Source: Nitrospirota bacterium
GTDB lineage: Bacteria > JACPQY01
DNA: 64,000 bases
NCBI GenBank assembly: GCA_016180645.1
Contig: JACPAV010000020.1
Span: 54,818 to 118,817 of the forward strand
Direction: 5' to 3'
The translations under genes and the position numbers were made by a program. Below, piece by piece: positions 42,143-50,551 of the stretch. Position 1 is the first letter of the stretch. Each line of letters starts with the position of its first letter. The notes under the pieces are model-generated. The model worked only from the letters and a program-made list of their open reading frames with translations, did no database searches and was not told the origin of the DNA.

Positions 42143-42916
42143 CTGATCGTAGCCTTCGGAGGAGGCGTGAACTCGACGGCGATGCTGATCGAGATGCACG
42201 CCCGGGACATCCGCCCGGACCTCATCCTATTTGCGGACACCGGCGGCGAGCGGCCTGAGACATACGCCCACATCATCGACTTCAATGAATGGCTGACAGA
42301 CCACGACTTGCCCGGCATCCAGGTCGTCCGGGCCGTCCGGCGAAACGGCAAGACGCACACGCTCGAGGAGAGCTGTCTGAGACTGAGGCAGCTCCCGTCG
42401 CTGGCGTTCGGCGGGCACTCCTGTTCGCTGCGGTTCAAGAAGGAGCCGCAAGACAAGTACGTCAACCACTGGCGGCCGGCCGAGGAGGCGTGGCGCAGGG
42501 GCTCCCGGTGCATCAAGGCCATCGGGTACGACGCCGGCGAGACGCGCAGGACGTTCCGTGTCCCGGAAGACGATCGGAAATACGAATGGTGGCACCCGCT
42601 CGTGGAATGGGGACTCGGACGGAGCGAGTGCATAGAGATCATCGCACGGGCGGGCATCCCGGTACCGAGAAAGAGTTCGTGCTTCTTCTGCCCGGCCATG
42701 AAGAAACCGGAAATCCTGGGTCTCAAGGAGGAACACCCGGATCTCCTGCGAAGGGCGCTCGATGTGGAGCGCACATGGCAGGAGAGCGACCATGAAAAGA
42801 AGAGCACCCGCGGCCTCGGACGCCGGTTCGCATGGAGCGAGTTCATGGCGGCGGTAGAGGCAAGAAACAGGACGCGAGGACTCTGGGAGGAAAAGGAACT
42901 GCGGGCTGCCGCATGA
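42143..42916 (+). CDS. PP-loop ATPase, PAPS-reductase-like, probable CTG start
   Basis: This is a 257-residue protein if translation starts at CTG 42143, giving (M)IVAFGGGVNSTAMLIEMHAR. FGGGVNSTA is the PP-loop. A GTG at 42167 would cut the motif in half, and no ATG, GTG or TTG lies between the upstream stop at 42101 and 42143. GAGGAAGAGG lies 4-8 bases before the CTG. KSSCFFCPAMKKPEILG near residue 180 supplies conserved Cys. It is homologous in type to the 18185 protein. Likely substrate adenylation; target unknown. It follows the GHKL ATPase. Confidence 0.8.
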   Translation: MIVAFGGGVNSTAMLIEMHARDIRPDLILFADTGGERPETYAHIIDFNEWLTDHDLPGIQVVRAVRRNGKTHTLEESCLRLRQLPSLAFGGHSCSLRFKKEPQDKYVNHWRPAEEAWRRGSRCIKAIGYDAGETRRTFRVPEDDRKYEWWHPLVEWGLGRSECIEIIARAGIPVPRKSSCFFCPAMKKPEILGLKEEHPDLLRRALDVERTWQESDHEKKSTRGLGRRFAWSEFMAAVEARNRTRGLWEEKELRAAA

Positions 42917-42955
42917 TGGACGCGGGAGGGTAAGCAAGGAGATGAGCCGGCGAAC

Positions 42956-43708
42956 ATGAGGGTACACACGCAAAGCGGCGGGCAAATGGCGCTCCTGTGG
43001 GGTGCCGATGGAAACCGCGCCCCCTGCACTTCCCCCTCCGTAGCAGCTACTGCGGAGGACGGGTCGCTCCGGGGACGAAGAGTGGAATCAGCTTACAGTC
43101 CTTGCGCCGCGCCAGTCGTTTCCGCGCCTATCCTGACAAGTGAGCCGTCTGGATACGGAAGGAACGGGGCGCAGGAGCCCGTGCGAAAGCTCCTCCGGGA
43201 AATCCACGTGCGCTTCGAAGAGAGGAAGAACTGTGAGTTTGTCGACCCCGGGCGAGTCCTTTCGTCAAAGGACGCGTACACGGCCGTCAAAGCGCTTGCC
43301 ACATGGGACCGCGAAGCCCTGGTCACTCTGTTTCTCAGCAGCCGGTGCGACGTCATCGGCTACGAGATCAGCGGCGTAGGCGGAATCAACGCGTGCGGGG
43401 TCCGAGTGAACGGGCTCCTCCGAAGCGCGGTCCAATGCGGTGCAGCGAGCCTCATTGTCTGCCACAACCATCCGTCCGGAGACCCCCAGCCGAGCGAAGA
43501 GGATCGGAAAGTGACCGTTCAGATACGGGATGCGTCCAAGATTCTTGAGCTGACGCTTCTCGACCATATCATCATCGGGCACGACAAACATTTCAGCTTC
43601 GCAACGGAGACGGAGCTCCTCAAGACGGACAACAGACTTCAGCGAAGAGCTCGCCGGAGAAACAGGCCACGAAGGGCGTCCTGGTCGGTAGGGCCGCTCG
43701 GACTGTAA
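42956..43708 (+). CDS. RadC-like JAB-domain protein
   Basis: This 250-residue protein has CHNHPSGDPQPSEED, the RadC-type JAMM-like motif (HxHPSGD...D), after IGYEISGVGGINACGVRVNG and a Leu-rich stretch. The first 62 residues include a dispersed repeat (about 43024-43115, SPSVAATAEDGSLRG), so the native start may be later, about residue 68. RadC-like proteins are plasmid- and phage-borne with uncertain function. Start ATG 42956. Confidence 0.85.
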   Translation: MRVHTQSGGQMALLWGADGNRAPCTSPSVAATAEDGSLRGRRVESAYSPCAAPVVSAPILTSEPSGYGRNGAQEPVRKLLREIHVRFEERKNCEFVDPGRVLSSKDAYTAVKALATWDREALVTLFLSSRCDVIGYEISGVGGINACGVRVNGLLRSAVQCGAASLIVCHNHPSGDPQPSEEDRKVTVQIRDASKILELTLLDHIIIGHDKHFSFATETELLKTDNRLQRRARRRNRPRRASWSVGPLGL

Positions 43709-43745
43709 GGAAAAAGAGAGCAGACGCATTTCACGGGAGAACCAC

Positions 43746-44288
43746 ATGACGGGGTATTCATGCAAACTCGACATCACACTGGGCGGGATTACGCCACGGG
43801 AGGAGGGCTGGCTTAGAAAAGAGCTTGAACCACGCCCCCTTCGCTCCGCTCCGGGGACGATGAAAGGAATTGCCATCGGGTCGTTACATCGTGTGGAGGC
43901 AGATCGCGGGTTCCGCCGGAAATGCGGAACCCAGTGCTGCGCCTGGCCGCCCTTCTGGTGGTCCCTCGTGACAAGCTCGACGGTCGCCGCCAGGAAAGGA
44001 CGGCAGAACAAGGTCCTTCGGGTCCAGTGCGATCGAAGCTGCGCCATCCTGCCCCTCTGTCGGCTGATTCAACGTTTTCTAAAGGACTTCCGCCCAAAGG
44101 AGTGCTTCGGGTTTGGGTGGTCGCACAACATAGTAGAGCTGGCAGGAGATGCGCCGGGCGGTGGGGCCGCCTTCATCACGCCCCGGCGAATCGCATACAT
44201 CAACACGGCGGGCTGGCTGCGAGTGCGAAAGGAAGCCTTCGCAAAACAGACGGATCGAACTGACAAGCGAAAGGCAGGTGTTTCGTGA
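43746..44288 (+). CDS. hypothetical protein interrupted by an RPE-like repeat
   Basis: This is a 180-residue frame. The first 27 residues (MTGYSCKLDITLGGITPREE) and the last about 65 (RPKECFGFGWSHNIVELAGD, AFITPRRIAYINTAGWLRVR) look like one family. The middle, encoded from about 43833, begins with an RPE-like repeat and is out of character (GFRRKCGTQCCAWPPFWWSL). The gene may have been split by a roughly 200-bp insertion. No family recognised. Ends GTGA into the next gene. Confidence 0.5.
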   Translation: MTGYSCKLDITLGGITPREEGWLRKELEPRPLRSAPGTMKGIAIGSLHRVEADRGFRRKCGTQCCAWPPFWWSLVTSSTVAARKGRQNKVLRVQCDRSCAILPLCRLIQRFLKDFRPKECFGFGWSHNIVELAGDAPGGGAAFITPRRIAYINTAGWLRVRKEAFAKQTDRTDKRKAGVS

Positions 44289-44704
44289 GCGATCGGTGCC
44301 GTTTCGAAATCGAGCTGCGTGAGGAGGACCTCGAAGTCGCGGAGAAGATCCTGGATACGGAGCTTGACGTCATCGAGAAAAGATCAGGTCTCGGCGGCAC
44401 AATCGTGCGAGCGGTGGATGAGTCGGCGGACGTTGGCCATTACCACGGACGGGACCGACTCGCAAAGACCGGCATGGTCTACCGGGGCCACCACGGACCC
44501 GGAAATGAATTCGGGGCATGCGCATTCGTCGGGTTTGGAGGCCGCGACCACGACGTGCCTGTCGACCACAACGGCACCCCCATTGTGACGGTTGGCCGGA
44601 ATGGCAGGCCGCTAAAAAAGGATCTCGCGCTGATCAGGGACTACGAGACGGCGTTGAGGCGTGCAGCAGAGACCCTGGATGGTCACGATTCGAGAAAAGA
44701 GTGA
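44285..44704 (+). CDS. hypothetical protein
   Basis: This 139-residue protein starts at GTG 44285 (GTGA overlap). YHGRDRLAKTGMVYRGHHGP and KDLALIRDYETALRRAAETL stand out; the second, C-terminal helix is duplicated 1.8 kb downstream after the toxin-antitoxin cassette. No family recognised. Confidence 0.65.
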   Translation: MSDRCRFEIELREEDLEVAEKILDTELDVIEKRSGLGGTIVRAVDESADVGHYHGRDRLAKTGMVYRGHHGPGNEFGACAFVGFGGRDHDVPVDHNGTPIVTVGRNGRPLKKDLALIRDYETALRRAAETLDGHDSRKE

Positions 44705-44866
44705 GACGCACCAGCGGCGGCAGGGAAACGCTCGATTACTCGATGTCACAGTGCCATGGAGGGCAGAGCATGGAAGACGGCGTCGGCGGTCAGCAAGCCG
44801 CATAAGATGAGCAAGGCGCCGCCGGCGAGTCATCGAACCGTCCAATCAAGCGGGGAGGGAAGCAGC

Positions 44867-45145
44867 ATGAAAATAAACCGTCCAGGTGTCATTGAGCTTG
44901 GGACGTTGGGCATCCGGATCGATCTCAGCAACGGGGGCGCCGGGACGATTCGTTCCGATCTACATGAACCCCAGCCCGATGCGTGGAGCCCGGAGGAGAG
45001 GGAGAGATGGCTCCGTTACGACGGGGCCATGCATGCGATCGAATCGTTGGTCCTCGCCCATGCCTGCGCGGGCGTAGACGTGATGGATGCCGCCTACATC
45101 GAGGGGATCGAGACGGCGGTTGAAGCGTGCTCAAACGTGTCATGA
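44867..45145 (+). CDS. hypothetical protein
   Basis: This is a 92-residue protein, MKINRPGVIELGTLGIRIDL..., starting after GGGGAGGGAAGCAGC. It is globular with a helical second half (WLRYDGAMHAIESLVLAHAC). It lies between the 44285 gene and the nucleotidyltransferase, so within the inserted cassette. No family recognised. Confidence 0.6.
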   Translation: MKINRPGVIELGTLGIRIDLSNGGAGTIRSDLHEPQPDAWSPEERERWLRYDGAMHAIESLVLAHACAGVDVMDAAYIEGIETAVEACSNVS

Positions 45146-45468
45146 ACCGCAGGCGGTCGGGGGCATGATTCGCAAGGCGTCGCGGAGCAGTGCGGTCACC
45201 GCGCCGCAGCTTGACGATGGTGGGCGCCTTCGGCGTCGTTTGATCCGGAGGACGTGCCTACGAAATTGCGTCCGTCCAAACCCAAGCGGGCAAAAGGTAC
45301 GTATCGGTGTTGGCCTACAGCGCTCGGGGCCGGATCATCAGGCAGTTCCTCACCGATGCGGATGCCGCACGCGAAATCGGCACGATGTTGCCGCGGGTGG
45401 ATGGCGGTCCGCCCGCTGCGGCAGCGATGACATTCCCCCATGAGCGGAGTATCCTTGGGAAAGGAACG
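45146..45468. other. non-coding or decayed stretch
   Basis: One frame reads VQTQAGKRYVSVLAYSARGR and more before the nucleotidyltransferase, like an eroded gene, but has no start or ribosome site. Nothing else is evident. Confidence 0.35.
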
Positions 45469-45834
45469 ATGAAGAGGAAAAGCCAATCTGTGAACGGAAA
45501 TATCCGCAAAATGGTTCGCCGGATCGTCGCGCAATTCCGTCCGGAACAGGTCTACCTGTTCGGATCTCGTGCGCGAGGGAGCGCAAAAAAGGACAGCGAC
45601 GCGGACCTGTTGGTGGTCATGCCGGTGAATGGGTCGAAGCGAGAGAAGCGAATCCAGATCGGGGTGGCTCTTCACGACATCCCGATGGCGGTTGATGTGG
45701 TTGTGGTAACACCGCAAGAGATGGAAAAATGGAAAGACATTCCGGCCATGATCCCCAGGGTTGCTCTCAAGGAAGGGAAGCTCCTGTATGCCCGAGCCTG
45801 CCTTAATCCGTCGGCAAGGGGTTTGATCGCGTAG
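45469..45834 (+). CDS. minimal nucleotidyltransferase (MNT), antitoxin-type
   Basis: This 121-residue protein has VYLFGSRARGSAKKDSDADL, the GSxxxG...DxD motif of minimal nucleotidyltransferases. Pairs of this with HEPN proteins are common in bacterial chromosomes and plasmids; the MNT AMPylates or otherwise neutralises the HEPN RNase toxin. The HEPN partner (45945-46249) is damaged. AAAGGAACG precedes the ATG 45469. The tail (LNPSARGLIA) is encoded by the start of a palindrome. Confidence 0.85.
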   Translation: MKRKSQSVNGNIRKMVRRIVAQFRPEQVYLFGSRARGSAKKDSDADLLVVMPVNGSKREKRIQIGVALHDIPMAVDVVVVTPQEMEKWKDIPAMIPRVALKEGKLLYARACLNPSARGLIA

Positions 45835-45882
45835 GGGCGAGCTTGCTCGCCCTCTTGGCGGGCCGCCAAGGCAGCCCCTACG
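45830..45882. repeat. CGTAGGGGC palindrome
   Basis: CGTAGGGGC and GCCCCTACG are 9-bp perfect inverted repeats around nested GC-rich hairpins. It overlaps the 3' end of the MNT gene and may terminate its transcript. A partial relative is in RCC1 copy 2 near 61908-61930. Confidence 0.75.
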
Positions 45883-45944
45883 CGGCCCACCCAACGGGTG
45901 AGCCGGTTTCCCTCGGCAGCCGGGCGTTGTCTACGGATTAGGGG

Positions 45945-46249
45945 CCTGATGCCCTTCTTGAAATCGTGCGGCCTTGGGTGCAGAAGGCGGAGAACGATCT
46001 CAAAACGCGGCCCTGACGTTGCGCTCCGAAGAAGACTGCCCGACCGACACCGCCTGCTTTCATGTTCAGCAGTGTGTCGAGAAATACATCAAGGCCTTCC
46101 TGACGCTACGAGTGATTGACTTCCCGAAGGTGCATGACCTGAAACAGATCATTGCGATCTTGCCCGGTGATTGCAGAATTCCTTTCACGGTGGAGGAACT
46201 GCGACGTTTGACCGACTATGCCACGATGCGTCGCCGGGCGAAAGCCTGA
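45945..46249 (+). pseudogene. HEPN-domain toxin, frameshifted
   Basis: The N-terminal half (ALLEIVRPWVQKAENDLKT) is in one frame and the C-terminal half (ALTLRSEEDCPTDTACFHVQ, then QCVEKYIKAFL) in another; one base is missing near 46006. FHVQQCVEKYIKAF is the HEPN core, and the R-x4-6-H RNase motif end is not visible because LTDYATMRRR stops early. No ATG begins the first half. So the toxin is probably inactive, leaving an orphan MNT. Confidence 0.7.
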
Positions 46250-46302
46250 GCGCCGAGAGACTGTTCGAGATTATCTCCAGGTAGATCCCCGACAAAGCCA
46301 TG

Positions 46303-46411
46303 GAGGCGGTTGACCGTCGTCCCGTCTGCCTGTGCGTCCCTGCATGCAGACAGGTCGCCCAGTTGGCCGTTACGGTTCCATCCCCAGCATTTGAGCGTTC
46401 CATCGGAGGCC
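46303..46411 (-). pseudogene. RCC1 repeat remnant (1)
   Basis: On the minus strand this reads GTLKCWGWNRNGQLGD and then resumes GTTVN after an inserted palindrome (about 46328-46357). It is one RCC1 unit like those of the flanking lipoproteins, without a gene. The junction GAGGCGGTTGACCGT is shared with the remnant at 58511. Confidence 0.75.
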
Positions 46412-46419
46412 GCTCGAGC

Positions 46420-46495
46420 AGGATCTCGCGCTGATCAGGGACTACGAGACGGCGTTGAGGCGTGCAGCAGAGACCCTGGATGGTTCCGATTCAGC
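46420..46495 (+). pseudogene. duplicated 3' tail of the 44285 gene
   Basis: 46420-46484 repeats 44619-44683 base for base (65 bp) and continues with a different end and stop (GSDSASA). Reads DLALIRDYETALRRAAETLD in frame. It closes the toxin-antitoxin cassette on the right, as the methyltransferase tail does at 31040. Confidence 0.85.
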
Positions 46496-46590
46496 ATCAG
46501 CGTAAAGCGTGCCACCAACGGCAGGCAAGCATCGGACACAAAGAAGACAGCAAACACTATGAAAAACCTTCCACAAGGAGCAAAGGCGAC

Positions 46591-47097
46591 ATGACCGTTG
46601 ACACGCCTCCCGACCGACTCCATCGCAGGAGGGTAGGGGTCCACACCCCCGAGCCCTGGGTGGCCCGAAAGATTCCGGAACAAAACCGAAAAGGGAGAGG
46701 CGCACGCCCGCTCCTGGACTACGCTTTTGAAGTCAACCCACAGGAGATGTATGCGAAACCGGACGGCTCGCCGGCGTTTGTCATCTGCCGAATCCCGTTC
46801 GGCTCGGGTGAGTACCTCTCAGACCAGGAGGAAGCCAATGCGCAGCGAATCGCCGCGTGTGTCAATGCGTGCAAGGGTCTCGACTCGAGGGCGCTCAGCG
46901 AAGGAAAGCTGGCGGAGGTGGTCAACGCGATGGACCGTGTTCTCGACTGCCTTCGGGTAAACGTGGGACTCGGAGACGCCCGGCTCATAGGTGAGGAAAC
47001 GCTGGAGAAAGCCCGTGAGGCCCTTGAGGCCCTGCGAGGCCCGGGGAGGGGACACTGGTGGAAAGCCGAGAGGGAGCGGGAAAGGAACGAGACATAA
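46591..47097 (+). CDS. phage-type hypothetical protein
   Basis: This is a 168-residue protein from ATG 46591. EANAQRIAACVNACKGLDSR matches a motif (RIVACVNACAGI) common to phage proteins of unknown function. The rest is helical (EETLEKAREALEALRGPG). No enzymatic motif. A GTG/ATG further upstream would run into the duplicated tail. Confidence 0.65.
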   Translation: MTVDTPPDRLHRRRVGVHTPEPWVARKIPEQNRKGRGARPLLDYAFEVNPQEMYAKPDGSPAFVICRIPFGSGEYLSDQEEANAQRIAACVNACKGLDSRALSEGKLAEVVNAMDRVLDCLRVNVGLGDARLIGEETLEKAREALEALRGPGRGHWWKAERERERNET

Positions 47098-47436
47098 ATG
47101 TCAACCGATGCGGACATGACGTCCGAGCCTGAGCGCACCCCCACGGACGCAACCAACAAACCGGATCTGCGAGAGTCCGTTATCCTCATGGAAAACATCA
47201 CAATTGAGTCAGAGGGGACGGACGGAAAAGGTTATGAGAAACTCATTCGCGGTGGAGAGACCGTCGGGTATCTCCTACGACTGAGAAGCGGCTGGGGCCT
47301 CCGGCACTACAGCGACAAAGGGGGATGGCGCCTGGAAACCAACCCCGCAAAAGCACTCCAGATCATTCGGGGGGAGCGCACACCAAAGAAGCATCCCGCC
47401 ACAACGTTGGCCCGCGCACCCGGACAGACCGAGTAG
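47098..47436 (+). CDS. hypothetical protein
   Basis: This 112-residue protein, MSTDADMTSEPERTPTDATN..., has a disordered first third, then a compact domain (YEKLIRGGETVGYLLRLRSG, WGLRHYSDKGGWRLE). Starts immediately at the preceding stop. No family recognised. Confidence 0.6.
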   Translation: MSTDADMTSEPERTPTDATNKPDLRESVILMENITIESEGTDGKGYEKLIRGGETVGYLLRLRSGWGLRHYSDKGGWRLETNPAKALQIIRGERTPKKHPATTLARAPGQTE

Positions 47437-47539
47437 AAACAGAACAAGTCCACCCCCGTCCAGGCACACACCGTCAGGACGGATCCACCCCATGAAACCA
47501 AGAGCGAGAGACAGTTCAGCCAGGAACCGGAGAAACGAG

Positions 47540-48418
47540 ATGACACCAATAGCAGCAACCGCGGAGAGCACTTCAGAAGTCACACCTCCCGGAGACCAAC
47601 TCATTCTCATCGAGGTAAGGAAGAAGCAGGCTGCCATGCGGCGGGTCGCCGTGAGGGACATCGTCCTTTCCGGACCCGCGCCCGACGTAAAAAAGCTGGC
47701 CGACTCGATCGGTCGGGTCGGACTCCTCCAGGCGCCGACCCTTGAGGCCGCTGGCGACGGGCGCTACCGGGTTCGGGCGGGCCGCCGGCGCGTGTGGGCC
47801 CTTCGATCGCTTGGCTGGGAGATGATCGACGCAAGGGTTTACGACGAGGGGGACCTGAGCGAAGTGGAGCGCGTAGGGATTCTTCTCACGGAAAATGGGA
47901 ACCGATCTGAAAACCCCGTGGCTGAACTGGCAGCGATCGAGAGGCTTGTCGCCTCCGGACTTACGGCAAAGGGCATCGCGAAAAGCCTGGGGCAACCCAG
48001 CACATGGGTAAAAGCGCGGCTCGCCCTTCGAAACCTCTCACCCGACCTACGGAAGGCGCTTGAAACGGGGACGCTGACGCTGAGCACGGCCCTGCGCGCA
48101 GCGAGACTCAATAAAGAAGAGCAAGGCGCCCTGGTCGAGAAATGGCAGGAGGAAGGAGCAGAACGGATCAGCCTCGACGCCGTGGAGGCCATGAAAAAGA
48201 AGGAACCGGTGTCCGTTCCCCTCCGGATGTTCGCCACCGACCCGACCAAAGGAAACGAGCCGCTGGAGCGGGTGCGAAGAATCAAGGAGGGCCTACGGGA
48301 CCTTCTGAAGGAACTAAAGCACACGGGCAATGAAGGGGCCGCGAAACATGCGCAAGAAGCCTACGAGTGTCTTGGACGCCTGCGCGCGGCCCTCGAAACA
48401 AAGGAAGGAAAAGACTGA
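47540..48418 (+). CDS. ParB-like (PRTRC ParB-type) DNA-binding protein
   Basis: This 292-residue protein has the ParB N-terminal domain: VKKLADSIGRVGLLQAPTLE, YRVRAGRRRVWALRSLGWEM, VERVGILLTENGNRSENPVA, then a helix-turn-helix (SGLTAKGIAKSLGQPSTWVK). ParB proteins bind centromere-like sites or act as nucleases/regulators; PRTRC cassettes include a ParB. ATG 47540 is chosen; ATG 47492 would add 16 residues. It lies 7 kb from the cassette, not adjacent. Confidence 0.82.
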   Translation: MTPIAATAESTSEVTPPGDQLILIEVRKKQAAMRRVAVRDIVLSGPAPDVKKLADSIGRVGLLQAPTLEAAGDGRYRVRAGRRRVWALRSLGWEMIDARVYDEGDLSEVERVGILLTENGNRSENPVAELAAIERLVASGLTAKGIAKSLGQPSTWVKARLALRNLSPDLRKALETGTLTLSTALRAARLNKEEQGALVEKWQEEGAERISLDAVEAMKKKEPVSVPLRMFATDPTKGNEPLERVRRIKEGLRDLLKELKHTGNEGAAKHAQEAYECLGRLRAALETKEGKD

Positions 48419-49146
48419 TGGCACGAGCACTGGCCGTCCCGCGCGGTTGCGGGAGCCGAAAAGGGGGCGGCATTTACCTGGAAACGGGAATGAGCCCCTA
48501 CGGGACCCCCATCGAGGAACTCCTGATTGACCCACCGCTCAGCGAGAAAGACGGAGGGTCCCCCAATTGGTTCAGACCCCACCGGTCCCCCATCCTGTTC
48601 GAAAAGGACGGCGCCTGGCATGTCCTCATCTGGGTGGGAAAAGAGTTCTACGAGAGCGTCTGGGATTTCATTGAGGAGGTGCGAGTCGCCGGCGTCTCAC
48701 GCCGGGTACCGGAGCATCTCGATTTCTCCAAACTGACGGCGAAGTCGCGAATGTTCTTCGTCCACCCGACGGCTTGGACGAGGGCGGAGACCGAGTCGGA
48801 CCCGCTCTGCTTCTGTCCCAAGAAACTCCACTTCACCCTTCGACAGGAGCCCTCCTGTATCGGGGGATCGCTCTATCTGACGCCCCCCACGCTCGTGGAG
48901 AACAAGACCAAGTGGAGAGGTCTCCCGTGCGGCCACCGGTACAAGGTCTGCGGCCTGGCGCCCGGTGACGACCTGCCGGGTCTTGTCGAATTGATCGCCA
49001 AGATGCAGGTCGGACCGGGCATGTTCCTCCAGACTGCGATCACGGGGATCGCGCTCGTGCGCAAACACGACGGCTCGTTCGATCCGAAGGTCGCGGAACA
49101 TGTCCGCAAGGCGGAGCAGATCGAGGTGTTTGAAACGGACGCGTAG
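48418..49146 (+). CDS. hypothetical protein
   Basis: This is a 242-residue protein starting at the TGATG junction with parB. Two-part, with Trp/aromatic-rich beta segments (KDGAWHVLIWVGKEFYESVW) and Cys-containing loops (DPLCFCPKKLHFTL). The stable coupling to parB suggests a partner role. No family recognised. Confidence 0.6.
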   Translation: MARALAVPRGCGSRKGGGIYLETGMSPYGTPIEELLIDPPLSEKDGGSPNWFRPHRSPILFEKDGAWHVLIWVGKEFYESVWDFIEEVRVAGVSRRVPEHLDFSKLTAKSRMFFVHPTAWTRAETESDPLCFCPKKLHFTLRQEPSCIGGSLYLTPPTLVENKTKWRGLPCGHRYKVCGLAPGDDLPGLVELIAKMQVGPGMFLQTAITGIALVRKHDGSFDPKVAEHVRKAEQIEVFETDA

Positions 49147-49195
49147 AGGCGAGCGGCCGTAGCCCGGGCGGCTGGAGCCGAACGAGAGGGACACG

Positions 49196-50161
49196 ATGGG
49201 AAGGACAACGAAGGCTTGGGTCTGGACGAAGGAAATGGATGCCTTGCTGAGAGAAGCCTACCGTGTGCGTCGAAGAGGGATAACCGCCAGGCTCGAAAGA
49301 GACCTCCACGTCTCAAGGCACTCCATCGGGAAACGGGCACGGCACCTGGGGCTGACGCGACCGGCCGAAGCGGCGTGGACCCCAGCGGAAACAAGGATCA
49401 TCGAAGAGCTGGGATACCTGAGCGTCTGGCCCCTGCAGAGAAGGCTCTTCAAGGAAACGGGCGTACTCCGATCGCTGGGCGCGATCGCCATGAAACGCAA
49501 GAGGATGAGGCTCCGAGGGGAATTCGGGGGATACACGTGGAGTCAGACCGCCGAAGGGCTGGGCGTAAGCCCCCATAAGGTCGCTCGCTGGTGCGAGGAA
49601 GGAAAACTGCGTTCCATCGTGAGGAACCCGGAGGCAAGCCATACGAGCGATGAGCGTCACTGGATCGAAGAGCGGGACCTGCGGTCCTTCATCATCGAGC
49701 ATCCCGAAGAGCTAAGACTCGGTACCGTTGACGCACCCTGGTTCATCTCGATCCTGACCAAGGATGGCGGTGCGACGGCAGGCCAGGTACGCCGGACCGA
49801 ACCCACGCGCAAGGATTTCACAGCGCAGACCACCGTCGTGCCGGCCCTGGCAGCGGAGCGGGCGGTCGCCGCCCTCGCAAGCCAGATTACGGAGACCTTG
49901 AAGGGGCGCGTGCCGGTCTATGTGTGGGCAAACATCACGGAAGAGATTCTCACGAGCGGAACGCTTCCGGCCGCTCGCCGGCGGCGGGTCATGGAGGACG
50001 ATACAAGCGAGGAAGCGGCATGGGTACGGGCGCTGGAAGCGCTGCACCGACTACGGGAGCCGCTCTCCAAGCTCGGGGCGCAGCGGCTCCAGAAGGTCCT
50101 CTCCCTCGTTCGACTCACCCTGGGGGGCGTCCAGCCGGAGTCGCTTCTCGAAGCGGCCTAG
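49196..50161 (+). CDS. helix-turn-helix DNA-binding protein
   Basis: This 321-residue protein begins with a Myb/SANT-like segment (WTKEMDALLREAYRVRRRGI, then HSIGKRARHLGLTR), repeated weakly (WTPAETRIIEELGYLSVW), then a MerR/excisionase-like WSQTAEGLGVSPHKVARWCE motif. The remainder is helical. Probably binds DNA and regulates this operon. Start ATG 49196. Confidence 0.7.
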   Translation: MGRTTKAWVWTKEMDALLREAYRVRRRGITARLERDLHVSRHSIGKRARHLGLTRPAEAAWTPAETRIIEELGYLSVWPLQRRLFKETGVLRSLGAIAMKRKRMRLRGEFGGYTWSQTAEGLGVSPHKVARWCEEGKLRSIVRNPEASHTSDERHWIEERDLRSFIIEHPEELRLGTVDAPWFISILTKDGGATAGQVRRTEPTRKDFTAQTTVVPALAAERAVAALASQITETLKGRVPVYVWANITEEILTSGTLPAARRRRVMEDDTSEEAAWVRALEALHRLREPLSKLGAQRLQKVLSLVRLTLGGVQPESLLEAA

Positions 50162-50281
50162 CAACACAGCCCAAGCAGCACCCACTGTTCCGCATCGCCG
50201 AGGACCGCAAGCCACCCACCCATTCGGGAGCAATGGGGACGTCGCGGCCGTGCCACAGACCATTCAAGAGGAAAACCCCAC

Positions 50282-50536
50282 ATGAAAAGAGAGAACGATC
50301 CCCTTCAAAACCTCGTCAGCGGCGCCCTCCGCGGAGAACCGGCCGCCGAGAGATATTTTCGGGAGCTGGGCGAGAAGGTCGCCCGCACCATTATGGGACC
50401 CGCAACGCGAGGGGTGCTGGGGACCCTCCAGCAGGACCTCGGAAACGAAGGACCCGCCGCAAACGATCTCTTATTCCGGGCCGCCGCAACGTTCGGCCTT
50501 ATCGAGGGCGGACGGATCCTGAGCGGGCAGCAGTAG
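50282..50536 (+). CDS. small hypothetical protein
   Basis: This is an 84-residue helical protein, MKRENDPLQNLVSGALRGEP..., rich in Ala and Gly. It is 15 bases from the next gene. No family recognised. Confidence 0.55.
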   Translation: MKRENDPLQNLVSGALRGEPAAERYFRELGEKVARTIMGPATRGVLGTLQQDLGNEGPAANDLLFRAAATFGLIEGGRILSGQQ

Positions 50537-50551
50537 GACCGGAGGCCCAAG

